DNA from: Ruegeria profundi
Lineage (GTDB): Bacteria > Pseudomonadota > Alphaproteobacteria > Rhodobacterales > Rhodobacteraceae
Reading direction: 5' to 3'
Length of the DNA: 64,000 nucleotides
NCBI RefSeq assembly: GCF_001507545.1
Contig: NZ_LQBP01000003.1
Span: forward strand, 1-64,000
The notes under the pieces are model-generated. The model was not told the DNA's origin. It saw only the letters and a program-made list of their open reading frames with translations, and searched no databases. Position 1 is the first letter of the stretch, and every line of letters starts with the position of its first letter. Shown here piece by piece: positions 55,006-63,728 of this stretch. The position numbers and the translations under genes were made by a program.

Positions 55006-55593
55006 CTATTCAGCCCCCACAGGTGCATCAGCGATTTTTGGTAAAAGATCTCCACCGCCAAGCAGCGTGATGATGGCCCGCAGGATTAGCTCGATATTGA
55101 CGGCGATCAGAAGGATCACGCCTACCAGCAGAGACGCCATCATCCAACTGCGCGGTATGCGGTACCATTCGTCAAAGCCGATAGACGTCGGCAAATACAG
55201 CGCGGCAGTGGCAAATCTACCGCCGAAGCCTGTGACCTCGGACCAGCCGATGTTGACGGCGACCAGCAACACGGCCAGCGACACGACCAGAAGGAAAAGG
55301 GTCAGGATTTGCCCCATCAGGCGTGGCAGCATCAACGGTACCATGTCGATGGCAACGAAGCCGCCCCGCCGAAAGGCTGTCGGTGCCATAAGGCCGGTCA
55401 TCCACAGCATGCAGAACCGCGCGGCTTCGTCCGGCCAAGGCAATGCGTTGCCCAGCAGGTATCGGAAGAAAACCTGGACCAGGATCGCAATCACCATCAG
55501 CGCCATAGCAACGACGCCAACCGCGCGGCCCAGACGCAGCGCGGTTTCATTCACGATCGCAATCGGTGCTAGCACCGATGTCAATCCGCCCAT
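55006..55593 (-). CDS. dctQ: TRAP transporter small permease
   Basis: 195 residues from ATG 55593 with GGGAGGATC upstream. Four membrane segments of the DctQ family, including MALMVIAILVQVFFRYLLG and the conserved LPWPDEAARFCMLW. It starts about 50 bases after the flavin reductase gene, so it belongs to the same operon. Confidence 0.9.
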   Translation of the reverse strand: MGGLTSVLAPIAIVNETALRLGRAVGVVAMALMVIAILVQVFFRYLLGNALPWPDEAARFCMLWMTGLMAPTAFRRGGFVAIDMVPLMLPRLMGQILTLFLLVVSLAVLLVAVNIGWSEVTGFGGRFATAALYLPTSIGFDEWYRIPRSWMMASLLVGVILLIAVNIELILRAIITLLGGGDLLPKIADAPVGAE

Positions 55594-55646
55594 GCGGATC
55601 CTCCCTTGTTCAGTTGCGGATTGCGTCCGCAATCGTCAGAACGCGC

Positions 55647-56165
55647 TTATTTTTGCGCGAATTGGCCGAACTTTCCGGCGAAAAAGGTCAGCGCATCCCC
55701 CTCGGCTATGCTGGCCCTCAGAACTCTTCCAACCACGATAACGTGGTCGCCTGCATCGTGGTACGCGTGCTGCTCACATTCAAACCGTGCCAGGCAGTCC
55801 GGAAGCAGCGGCGTGCCGTTTTCACACAACTCATGGTCAATGTTCCGCAAGGCATGCGCGTCCTTGGAGCAGCCAAAGCACAGCTCGGCCTGATCAGATG
55901 AAAGAACGTGCACGCTGAAATGGCGAGCTCGGTGAAAATACGGGAAGCGGCGGGAATTACGGTCTCCGGCCCACATGATCAGCGGGGGGTCAAGCGACAG
56001 GGACGAGAAGCTGTTGGCCGTGATGCAGATCGGGCCATCCTCGCTGTTGCAGGTTACGATCGTGACGCCCGTGGCAAAGCGACCGAAAGCATCACGCAAG
56101 GTTCGAGTGTCGTCCTTGTGGGGGACGAAGGTGTGAGTCATGTCCCTTGAGATTGCATTCATCAT
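55647..56165 (-). CDS. smoA: Flavin reductase of sulfonate monooxygenase (SmoA-like)
   Basis: 172 residues, flavin_reduct (HpaC/RutF) domain: LRDAFGRFATGVTIVTCN, ANSFSSLSLDPPLIMW, HVLSSDQAELCFGCS. It supplies reduced FMN to the LLM monooxygenase encoded two genes upstream. The start overlaps the aldo/keto reductase stop (ATGATG). Assignment as SmoA rests on the conserved trio of genes rather than on a specific motif. Confidence 0.8.
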   Translation of the reverse strand: MMNAISRDMTHTFVPHKDDTRTLRDAFGRFATGVTIVTCNSEDGPICITANSFSSLSLDPPLIMWAGDRNSRRFPYFHRARHFSVHVLSSDQAELCFGCSKDAHALRNIDHELCENGTPLLPDCLARFECEQHAYHDAGDHVIVVGRVLRASIAEGDALTFFAGKFGQFAQK

Positions 56166-57052
56166 GGTACCTCATGCCCCAGCGCCGCCTCATAGAGGCG
56201 GAACCAGGTCTCGCGATCCAGTTTGACTTTCAGGGCATCGGATATGCCCTTGATGCGATCCAGGTTGTTGGTGCCCAGAACGGGTAGAATACCGGCAGGG
56301 TGAGCCAGAAGGAATGCAACCGCGACAGCCGCGCGATCGACCCCAAACTCGGCCGCGATTTCATCTGCGACCACACCGACCGGAGGATTGCCCGCCATCA
56401 GCATGCCGCCGCCCAATGGGGACCAGGCCATCACGGGCTGGCCATGCTGTTGATGAAACGCCAGATCACCATTGGTAAACGGACTGATCTCTCCCAATGA
56501 AATCTCGATCTGGTTGGTGACCAGTTGCGTCTTCATCGCCGATTGAAGCAAGCTCCAGTCCCACGGGCGAAAATTCGAAACGCCAACCGCGCGCACCTTG
56601 CCACTGGCGACAACCTCGTCGAGCGCAGCGCCTGTTTCGTTGTGGTCCATAAACGGATCGGGGCGGTGGATGAGCAATAAGTCGATGTGGTCGATTGCCA
56701 TTTCGGTCAGCGACGTTTCAACCGATTTCAGGATATGAGCCCGCGACGTGTCATAGTGTTTCACCTTCGCATGCGCATACCGACCGCACGGCGCGATGAT
56801 ATCGCATTTCGTGACGATCTCCATTTGTTGACGCAGCGCGGGGTTCGCGCGCAATGCAGCGCCCAGAACCGCCTCGGCATTGTAGTCGCCGTATATATCC
56901 GCCTGATCGAAGGTCGTGATGCCCTGGTCCAGACAGGCCTGTATTTTCGCTTCAACATGACCTGCCGAAGTGTCGCTGTCATCGCCCAAACGCCACATGC
57001 CGTAGACAAGACGGCTCATTTCCAGCGAGTCAGATAGTTTTACACGTTGCAT
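56162..57052 (-). CDS. smoB: Aldo/keto reductase (SmoB-like)
   Basis: 296 residues, TIM-barrel AKR of the YdhF-like group: VYGMWRLGDDSD, FDQADIYGDYNAEAVLG (catalytic Asp and Tyr), HIDLLLIHRPDPFMD, GVSNFRPWDWSLLQ, AWSPLGGGML and PVLGTNNLDRIK for cofactor binding. In the sulfo-SMO pathway SmoB reduces 6-oxo-glucose to glucose with NAD(P)H. It overlaps the monooxygenase stop by one base. The resemblance to SmoB is from memory and context. Confidence 0.8.
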   Translation of the reverse strand: MQRVKLSDSLEMSRLVYGMWRLGDDSDTSAGHVEAKIQACLDQGITTFDQADIYGDYNAEAVLGAALRANPALRQQMEIVTKCDIIAPCGRYAHAKVKHYDTSRAHILKSVETSLTEMAIDHIDLLLIHRPDPFMDHNETGAALDEVVASGKVRAVGVSNFRPWDWSLLQSAMKTQLVTNQIEISLGEISPFTNGDLAFHQQHGQPVMAWSPLGGGMLMAGNPPVGVVADEIAAEFGVDRAAVAVAFLLAHPAGILPVLGTNNLDRIKGISDALKVKLDRETWFRLYEAALGHEVP

Positions 57053-58206
57053 CAGCGGCGAACTCCTTGGCCCAGCGGTGTGGCTGGGGTCGACTGTGGT
57101 ACTCGTCCATACTCTTCCGGAAGTGAGCAGGTTTTGAGGTTGGGCAACACTCGAGCACCAAAGTGCTTGGCTTCATCGATATGAGGATAGCCCGAGAAGA
57201 TAAACGCGCGGATGCCCATTTTCTGATAGTCTTCGATCTTTGACATGACCTGATCTGTCGACCCGACCAACGCCGCACCACAGCCCGAACGCGCGCGGCC
57301 AACACCGGTCCAAAGCCCCGGTTCGACATAGCCGTACTCATCGGCAAGATCGCGGTTTTTGGCCTGATGCGCCACCCCCAGAGAGGTCGCGTCCAGCGCC
57401 CTTTCGCGGATCGCGCGGCCATAGTCATCATCCAGTTTTGAAACGATGTAGTCCGCGTATTCCTGCGCTTCGGCTTCGGTGTCACGAACAATCATGTGAA
57501 CACGCAGGCCGTAGTCCAAGGTGCGGTTGTAGTTTTCAGCAACTGCGTGAACCGCCTTCATGCGCTGGGCAAGCTGGTCTTTCGTCTCGGGCCACATCAG
57601 GTAGACATCGCAATGCTCGCCGCAAAGCTCCAGTGCCGAGGGTGAATAACCCCCGAAATACAGCAGCGGGCCACCGGTCTGATAGGGCTTGGCCGGATCA
57701 GTTGTCAGGCCCGAGAAATTGTATACCTCGCCCGAATGGTTGATCTCATCCTGCGTCCATGCCTGTTTGAGTATCTCCACCACTTCGCGCGACCGCTGGT
57801 AGCGATAGGCGCTGTCAGCTTTCTCACCGGGGAAGTCGGATGAGATGATATTGACCGTCAACCGCCCCTTCAGCATGTGGTCCAGGGTTGCGATGGTGCG
57901 GGCCAGCATGATTGGCTGCATTTCCCCGCAACGCACGGCCGCCAGCATGTTGATCTTTTCGGTGATCGGCGCGCACCCGGCAACAAAGCTCAGCGTATCC
58001 TGACCGACCTGATAAGATGACGGGCAAAGAATGTTGCGAAACCCCTGTGCTTCGGCCTCTTTCACGATGCCAGAGCAGTGGTCCCAACTCGACCGCAGAT
58101 CGCCATCAGGAACGCCCAGAAACTGGTAATCGTCCGAACACAGCGCCGCGAACCATGAAACTTCAGCCGCGTCCAGATCGGGGGAAGTAATGGGGACGAT
58201 TGTCAT
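57052..58206 (-). CDS. smoC: LLM-class FMNH2-dependent sulfonate monooxygenase (SmoC-like)
   Basis: 384 residues of the SsuD/luciferase-like family: EVSWFAALCSDDYQFLGVPD, FRNILCPSSYQVGQDTLSF, GRLTVNIISSDFPGEKADS, LLYFGGYSPSALELC, LWTGVGRARSGCGAALVG and FIFSGYPHIDEAKHFG. These SsuD-like segments mark C-S bond-cleaving sulfonate monooxygenases. The immediate neighbours, an AKR and a flavin reductase, match the sulfoquinovose monooxygenase gene set smoABC, in which this enzyme releases sulfite and makes 6-oxo-glucose. First gene of the leftward six-gene operon. Confidence 0.85.
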   Translation of the reverse strand: MTIVPITSPDLDAAEVSWFAALCSDDYQFLGVPDGDLRSSWDHCSGIVKEAEAQGFRNILCPSSYQVGQDTLSFVAGCAPITEKINMLAAVRCGEMQPIMLARTIATLDHMLKGRLTVNIISSDFPGEKADSAYRYQRSREVVEILKQAWTQDEINHSGEVYNFSGLTTDPAKPYQTGGPLLYFGGYSPSALELCGEHCDVYLMWPETKDQLAQRMKAVHAVAENYNRTLDYGLRVHMIVRDTEAEAQEYADYIVSKLDDDYGRAIRERALDATSLGVAHQAKNRDLADEYGYVEPGLWTGVGRARSGCGAALVGSTDQVMSKIEDYQKMGIRAFIFSGYPHIDEAKHFGARVLPNLKTCSLPEEYGRVPQSTPATPLGQGVRR

Positions 58207-58257
58207 CTGATTCGGGCTCCGCGTCGATTTTGCTTTTCCTCTTGCGTAGCAATCACT

Positions 58258-58271
58258 TTGATGTAGATCAA
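58258..58271. promoter_or_regulatory. FNR/CRP-type palindrome in divergent promoter
   Basis: TTGAT-GTAG-ATCAA exactly matches the FNR/FnrL consensus half-site arrangement and lies between the monooxygenase (start 58206) and the GntR gene (start 58313). A further ATCAA follows at 58278-58282. It could instead be the operator of the adjacent GntR regulator. Confidence 0.55.
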
Positions 58272-58312
58272 TGGTGTATCAATTTTTCCTGCGACCTAGC
58301 GAAGCGCCCATA

Positions 58313-59023
58313 ATGACCGCGGCCAACAGAAATCCAAACGCCCTTCCAGTGTACATCCAGATCGCGGAACTTTTGATCCGCGATATTGCGGCGGGCCGCC
58401 TGATCGACGGCGAACGCTTGCCGCCGGAACGCGAGATGGCGGCACAGTTGAATGTCTCGGTCGGGACGCTGCGAAAATCGCTGGCCGAGCTTGAGAAAAA
58501 AGGGATGCTGGAGCGTATTCAGGGGTCTGGGAACTACGTCCGGGAAAGCGGCACGCAGAACAGTGTTTATGCGATGTTTCGGCTGGAGCTGCCCGAAGGC
58601 GGCGGTTTGCCCAAGGCCGATATTCTGGCCGTAGACTACCTGGCTAAACCGCCTGACCTGCCGGAGTTTGGCGCCTCAGGCCTTGGGTCACGGGTTCGCC
58701 GGATGCGCTACCTGAATGACACAATCATCGCCGTCGAAGAAATCTGGTTGGACGAATCAGCTGGCCGGATCGATCGGGAGATGCTGTCGGACTCACTCTA
58801 CCGATATTACCAGCACCAACTTGGCTTTTGGATCACACGCGCCGAGGACCGCGTGTCGGTTCGACCGTTGCCGCAATGGACGCCGCCGGAGTTCACAAAA
58901 GCGGCGGGTGAGTTGGTGGGCTATATCGAGCGGTTCAGTTGGTCGGAAAAGACGGAACCCGTTGAATTTTCAAAAACTTGGTTCGACCCTGATCGGGCCA
59001 CCTATGTCCAACGTTTGAAATAG
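58313..59023 (+). CDS. GntR family transcriptional regulator (HutC/UTRA type)
   Basis: 236 residues from ATG 58313. GntR HTH (about 10-75): LPVYIQIAELLIRDIAAGRL, LPPEREMAAQLNVSVGTLRK. UTRA effector domain from about 90 to the end (VRRMRYLNDTIIAVEEIWLD). Divergent from the sulfonate operon and 12 bases before the Gfo/Idh gene, so it probably senses a sugar intermediate and controls both directions. Confidence 0.9.
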   Translation: MTAANRNPNALPVYIQIAELLIRDIAAGRLIDGERLPPEREMAAQLNVSVGTLRKSLAELEKKGMLERIQGSGNYVRESGTQNSVYAMFRLELPEGGGLPKADILAVDYLAKPPDLPEFGASGLGSRVRRMRYLNDTIIAVEEIWLDESAGRIDREMLSDSLYRYYQHQLGFWITRAEDRVSVRPLPQWTPPEFTKAAGELVGYIERFSWSEKTEPVEFSKTWFDPDRATYVQRLK

Positions 59024-59035
59024 AAGGAAACGCGC

Positions 59036-60133
59036 ATGACGCGAAGCATCAATTACGGGCTGATCGGATGCGGTATGATGGGGCAAGAGCATTTGCACAA
59101 TATCGCCTTGCTTGAAGGCACGCGGGTGTCCGCGATTTTTGAGCCTGATCCGGAAATGGCGCGGGCAGCCAAAGCTCTTGCGCCGGATGCTGCAATGGTG
59201 GGATCGGTGCAAGAGCTTCTGGCGGTTGAGGATCTGGATTGCCTTGTGATCGCCAGCCCAAACCATTTGCATGTCGACCAGATCTGTGAGGTCGCAGATA
59301 CCCGGCCGCTACCGCTGTTGGTGGAAAAGCCATTGTTCACCGATCCCGCAGATGCGGCCCGGCTGGAAAAGGTGCAGCGCGATTATCCGTGCCCGATCTG
59401 GGTGGCGATGGAATACCGCTACATGCCGCCGATCACCGCTTTGATCGACAAGGTCGAAGCGACGGGTGGCGTAAAGATGCTGTCGATCCGTGAACACCGC
59501 TTTCCGTTTCTCGATAAGGTCGGAAACTGGAACCGGTTCAACCGAAACACGGGCGGCACTTTTGTGGAAAAGTGCTGTCATTTCTTCGATCTCATGCGGT
59601 TGATACTTGGGTCTGACCCGGTGCGCATCACTGCAAGTGGTGGGCAGGCGGTAAACCATTTGGATGAGGCATATGATGGCGAAATACCCGATATTCTGGA
59701 CCACGGCTATGTCATTGTCGATTTTGCTTCGGGCGGGCGCGCAATGTTAGAACTGTGCATGTTCGCTGAAGGCTCACGCTACCAGGAAGAGATATCGGCC
59801 GTCGGACCGGATGCAAAGATTGAGGCCTTGGTCCCCGGGCCCGGACGTTTCTGGCCGGATCACTTGGGCGAACCGCCATTGCCGCAGGTGATCGTCAGCC
59901 CTCGCAACCCCAAGGGGCCGGTGACAATGGATGTGCCCGTTGACCCAACGCTCTTGGCGGCTGGGGATCACAACGGATCTACCTTTTATCAGCACAAGGG
60001 ATTTCTGGCCGTTGTTCGTGGTGAAAAGGCACAACCGGATGTGAGTTTGCAGGACGGTCTGTGGGCCGTCAGGATGGGACATGCCGCGCAGCAAGCCATA
60101 GCAACGGGCGAGACTGTGCACCTGATCGCATAA
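59036..60133 (+). CDS. Gfo/Idh/MocA family enzyme of sulfonate cluster
   Basis: 365 residues. Rossmann NAD-binding motif GLIGCGMMGQEHLHNI, cofactor motif VEKPLFTDPADA (EKP), and a C-terminal catalytic domain with GGTFVEKCCHFFDLMRL. Family members include dehydrogenases and also NAD-dependent glycosidases, among them the NAD+-dependent sulfoquinovosidases (GH188). Because no GH31 sulfoquinovosidase is encoded here, this enzyme could supply that step; equally it could be an ordinary sugar dehydrogenase. Confidence 0.85.
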   Translation: MTRSINYGLIGCGMMGQEHLHNIALLEGTRVSAIFEPDPEMARAAKALAPDAAMVGSVQELLAVEDLDCLVIASPNHLHVDQICEVADTRPLPLLVEKPLFTDPADAARLEKVQRDYPCPIWVAMEYRYMPPITALIDKVEATGGVKMLSIREHRFPFLDKVGNWNRFNRNTGGTFVEKCCHFFDLMRLILGSDPVRITASGGQAVNHLDEAYDGEIPDILDHGYVIVDFASGGRAMLELCMFAEGSRYQEEISAVGPDAKIEALVPGPGRFWPDHLGEPPLPQVIVSPRNPKGPVTMDVPVDPTLLAAGDHNGSTFYQHKGFLAVVRGEKAQPDVSLQDGLWAVRMGHAAQQAIATGETVHLIA

Positions 60134-60219
60134 ACGGCGCGGAACAGGGGACCCTCAATGTTGCTCAGAAGGGCTGGTGAACTAGAAACGCGTGATCGGT
60201 TCTCTGGATGGAGGATCCC

Positions 60220-61200
60220 TTACTTGCAGATCGGCAGTTCCAACGGGGGGTGCTTCGGCAGAGAATCCCTCCACTGATTGATAATGGGTTGGAGCGTGCT
60301 TTTGGGCCAAAACTTAGGAGCGCCGATTGCTTGAAGGCACGCGGCGTTCCAGTAAACGCCAGCACGTGTCAGTGACTTCCCCTTTTTCACGGCTTTTGCG
60401 ACAGCATTGATATCTTTTGATTCCGGATAGATATACAGGGTCGTCGGATTCCCTTTTACCAGCGTTAAAATCTCTTGCGAGGCGGCCTGCGACCACGTCG
60501 TGCACCCGTTGCTTCGACCGCCGGTATAGTTCACGAGCCGTCCGTAAGGGACAAATCCTTTGTCGTCGGCGTGCTTGCTCTGCGGGTTCTTAAAGCGGCA
60601 TTGCCATTTAAGAAAAACAGCGGGATGGCCGCCGATGGCGCGTTCACGGGCATTGCTTGTTTCACCTTCGCCGTCAAACAAAAGAAACGTGCGATAAAAC
60701 GGCTTCGTTTGACCGCCGCGGCTGAAATAGCCCTTGAACGACGTCCGCGTTTCAGCGGTCACATAAGCCCCGCCCGCAGTCAGCTTTGATCCTTCTGCGT
60801 TGCTGAAATTCTTCGCACACTGCCGCCCGTTCGCGAAATTGGCGCGCTGTAACTTGCGACCATTTCCATAACCGGACGAGACGGCGCGAAAGGACTTCTG
60901 AGCCTCACAGATGACATAGAACCGCCGCCCGGGATTCCCGTTGCCCGAGGTGCTGGGACGGGTCGCATCCTTGGCAAGATAGCAGGGGTTTCGTACTTTG
61001 CCCTGCCGCAGCTTTTCCCGATACAGCTCACGTGCCCTTTGCAGGACGATTGGCGCGATTTGGCCATCCCCTGTGCCGATATGCTTTTGCAACCAGTTGG
61101 GAATTTCTGACGACAACGCATCGACGCGATCGGGCAGGGACCCTGCCGAGAGCGCAAGTGTTGTGACGGTGACAACAAGACGGAGTGAATTCGGTAGCAA
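60220..61200 (-). CDS. L,D-transpeptidase catalytic-domain (YkuD_2-like) protein
   Basis: 326 residues from TTG 61200, with AGGAGA upstream. The N-terminal signal segment is VVTVTTLALSAGSL. The catalytic pattern RSNGCTTWSQAA (Ser-Asn-Gly-Cys) fits murein L,D-transpeptidase YkuD_2 proteins, preceded by YVICEAQKSFRAVSSGYGNG and AIGGHPAVFLKWQC. It should act on peptidoglycan in the periplasm. It stands alone. Confidence 0.7.
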   Translation of the reverse strand: MLPNSLRLVVTVTTLALSAGSLPDRVDALSSEIPNWLQKHIGTGDGQIAPIVLQRARELYREKLRQGKVRNPCYLAKDATRPSTSGNGNPGRRFYVICEAQKSFRAVSSGYGNGRKLQRANFANGRQCAKNFSNAEGSKLTAGGAYVTAETRTSFKGYFSRGGQTKPFYRTFLLFDGEGETSNARERAIGGHPAVFLKWQCRFKNPQSKHADDKGFVPYGRLVNYTGGRSNGCTTWSQAASQEILTLVKGNPTTLYIYPESKDINAVAKAVKKGKSLTRAGVYWNAACLQAIGAPKFWPKSTLQPIINQWRDSLPKHPPLELPICK

Positions 61201-61405
61201 CGGGACGTCTCCTGCCGAAATGCCTATGACGCAAGTCTACCACAGATTGCGGGGGTACGGATGACCGATCGGCAAATGATCGCGGCTATCTGTTGCCACA
61301 ATACCCATCTTTCGCACGCACCCATGCTTCCCCGTTTCTGGACGGATTGACCGTGTTGTTTTGTTGGCGGCTGGACATCGGGGGGAAAGCCACCACATCT
61401 GAGCC

Positions 61406-62383
61406 ATGATCGCGCGCCGCTCATTCCTGATAGCTTCCACAACCGCTCTGGCTGCGCCCGTTTTTGCGCAAGGGCGGAGTGCCTTGCTTGCTGATGCAAT
61501 GCAGAACCTGCCGCAGTTGCATTCGCTTCAGATCCAGCGAGCGGGTGAGGTTGTTTTTGCAAAGGCTCAAAAAGGGCCGGGTCTTGATCGTCTGGCCAAC
61601 ATAAAGTCCTATTCAAAAAGCGTTGTGGCCCTTTTGCTGGGAACTGCGATCCACAGGCGGGAGATCTCATCGGTCGATGCCAGTTTGCAAGAGGTTGCGC
61701 CTCGGTTACTGCCCGCAAATGCGACCCCCGGTGCGGAAGACATCACGATGGAGGATCTGGTGACCCTGCGGGCAGGTCTGGAAAGAACATCGGGTGGGAA
61801 CTACGGGGAATGGATCAGTTCTTCGAACTGGATCGCCGACGCGCTGAGCAGGCCCATGGTCGCCACTCCGGGCGGGCAGATGCTCTATTCCACTGGTTCC
61901 ACACATGTGCTTGGCGCCGCATTGACCGAGGCCACGGGGAAAAGCCTTTTGACCTTGTCGCGTGAACGACTGGGCGGGCCGCTCGATATTGAGATCCCAG
62001 CCTGGACGCGCGATCCGCAAGGGTATTATCTCGGCGGCAATGAAATGGCGATAACACCAAGATCAATGTTGAAAATCGCGGTTTTGCTTCGGGATCGCGG
62101 TGTGTATGCCAACAAACAGGTCATTCCCGAAAACTGGATCGCGGCCTCGATGAAACCTTATGGCAGATCAGCATTTTCTGGTTTGGGTTACGGGTATGGT
62201 TGGTTTCTTTTGCCTTCAGGTTATGCTTTGGCCCGAGGGTACGGAGGGCAGATCATAGCTGCCCACCCGGATCGCAAGCTTGCCGTGGCGATCACATCCG
62301 ATCCGACGCGCCCGGCGCGGTCAGGCGGGTACTTTGGCGATCTGATCCGGTTGCTGGATGGTCCGATCCTGAACATGGCATGA
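61406..62383 (+). CDS. Serine hydrolase of the beta-lactamase (class C-like) family
   Basis: 325 residues. An RR-containing signal sequence (MIARRSFLIASTTALAAPVF) suggests Tat or Sec export. The active-site SxxK is SYSK in IKSYSKSVVALLLG, and a YSTG segment takes the YxN place. Later, GLGYGYGWFLLPSG is typical of esterase/beta-lactamase-fold hydrolases. Substrate unknown. Confidence 0.85.
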   Translation: MIARRSFLIASTTALAAPVFAQGRSALLADAMQNLPQLHSLQIQRAGEVVFAKAQKGPGLDRLANIKSYSKSVVALLLGTAIHRREISSVDASLQEVAPRLLPANATPGAEDITMEDLVTLRAGLERTSGGNYGEWISSSNWIADALSRPMVATPGGQMLYSTGSTHVLGAALTEATGKSLLTLSRERLGGPLDIEIPAWTRDPQGYYLGGNEMAITPRSMLKIAVLLRDRGVYANKQVIPENWIAASMKPYGRSAFSGLGYGYGWFLLPSGYALARGYGGQIIAAHPDRKLAVAITSDPTRPARSGGYFGDLIRLLDGPILNMA

Positions 62384-62413
62384 TGGACTGTGGGCGCGCG
62401 CTGTGCCAACGGT

Positions 62414-62908
62414 TTAGGCTTGGTGGTGCACGATGATCTGAAATCCCTCATCATCGGTCGGGGCGACAAAGTGACTGCATAGCTCATCAAATTGCGCGTC
62501 CGTCAGTTGAAAAGGATGCTCACCGGCGTCGTTGCGCTTCCGCAGCCTTGCTTTGCAGGTTTCGTCTGCAACGTCGAGATAGTGTAACTCACCGATCGCG
62601 TTTGCGCTTTTGGCAAGACCCTGCATCCACGCGCGCGCTTTGAGTGTGTTTGCCGGATAGTCCAAAACCACAGATGTTCCTGCCCTGAGAAGCGAGATGA
62701 TATGCGGCCCCATGATATCGCGCAGTTTTCCAGAGCACCGAACATAGTCCGAGATCGCCGACATCTGATCCGAAAACAAAGCAGCCAACCACGCGTCTTC
62801 TGCGATGACAACAGTGCGGTCTGACCCGGCCAGCCGATGGGCAAGCGTTGATTTTCCGGACGCAGGTTTACCGCAAAAGAGAAAGAGCTTGGACGCGGCT
62901 TCGGTCAT
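62414..62908 (-). CDS. P-loop ATPase/kinase (AAA_33, zeta-toxin-like)
   Basis: 164 residues from ATG 62908. Walker A FCGKPASGKSTLAHRL at the N-terminus, then VVLDYPANTLKARAW and a lid region with ARLRKRNDAGEHPFQL. This AAA_33 type phosphorylates small molecules or nucleotides; some relatives are zeta toxins. No neighbouring epsilon antitoxin is recognised. Confidence 0.8.
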   Translation of the reverse strand: MTEAASKLFLFCGKPASGKSTLAHRLAGSDRTVVIAEDAWLAALFSDQMSAISDYVRCSGKLRDIMGPHIISLLRAGTSVVLDYPANTLKARAWMQGLAKSANAIGELHYLDVADETCKARLRKRNDAGEHPFQLTDAQFDELCSHFVAPTDDEGFQIIVHHQA

Positions 62909-63026
62909 TTTACTACTCGGTTGAAAACTATGTCGGTCCTGAAAATTGCTAAACGCACAGCGGTGGTCAATACTCCAGCGTCTGGGTGTCAAGGTCTGAA
63001 CGGCCCAATCGATGCTGGGCGTCAGA

Positions 63027-63446
63027 TCAGTTCAGAAAGCCTGTGCCCGCTTTCGCTGCAACTTCAACGACGCGGCGATCGCCAGATCGAATGCAGTGTA
63101 TAGGAAGTCCGCCGTCAAGTTCGGGCATCGCCGAGGTCAACCAAAAGGCACGTTGCCATTGCGTCATTTCAGGGGGCAGTGCTTTCAGCACCTCTTGCAT
63201 TAAAGGAAGCGGGGTTCCATCCGCGTCAAACTGGAACGATGGATATGCGTCGGCACCATCGTAGGGTACAGAGAAGATTTTCCCGGTGCGCTTCCAGATG
63301 TCGCCTATGCGCGTGATCTGCCACGACCCTTTTTTCCACTGTGCGTGCACTGCGCCCCTGTCCAGCAATGGGAACTTTTCGGCAAATTCGGTCTTTTGGA
63401 TGTCTGCTACAGCACAAAACTGGTCGTTGAACTTGGCTAAGTACAT
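63027..63446 (-). CDS. Hypothetical protein with MbcA/ParS-like C-terminal segment
   Basis: 139 residues. The N-terminal part (AEKFPLLDRGAVHAQWKKGS) may be a degenerate HTH. The C-terminal part (YPSFQFDADGTPLPLMQEVL, WLTSAMPELDGGLP, RSGDRRVVEVAAKAG) resembles the MbcA/ParS/Xre antitoxin toxin-binding domain. No RES-domain toxin gene adjoins it. Both it and the P-loop kinase gene read leftward with about 120 bases between them. Confidence 0.6.
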   Translation of the reverse strand: MYLAKFNDQFCAVADIQKTEFAEKFPLLDRGAVHAQWKKGSWQITRIGDIWKRTGKIFSVPYDGADAYPSFQFDADGTPLPLMQEVLKALPPEMTQWQRAFWLTSAMPELDGGLPIHCIRSGDRRVVEVAAKAGTGFLN

Positions 63447-63728
63447 CTTCTACCCACAACACTTTTTACAAACACATAAAATAATACTGCCAGAAATATG
63501 CCTTCCGTAAAGTAAAGTATTTCACACGTCAGGTTATTTGATTGGCGGAAGATGAAGAATATGCTCTAAAGTACAGATTTAAAAAGTTTATTTTAACAGC
63601 GCGTGATCTTTTTAACCCCGAGCGTACTGGCTTCATCTGTTACTTTGTCGGCAATCAGGTCGATAATCATTGCAAGAACAGCGTATTGATCACACATCTA
63701 CAAGCGAGCCGGCGGAGGTTTGCGTTAC

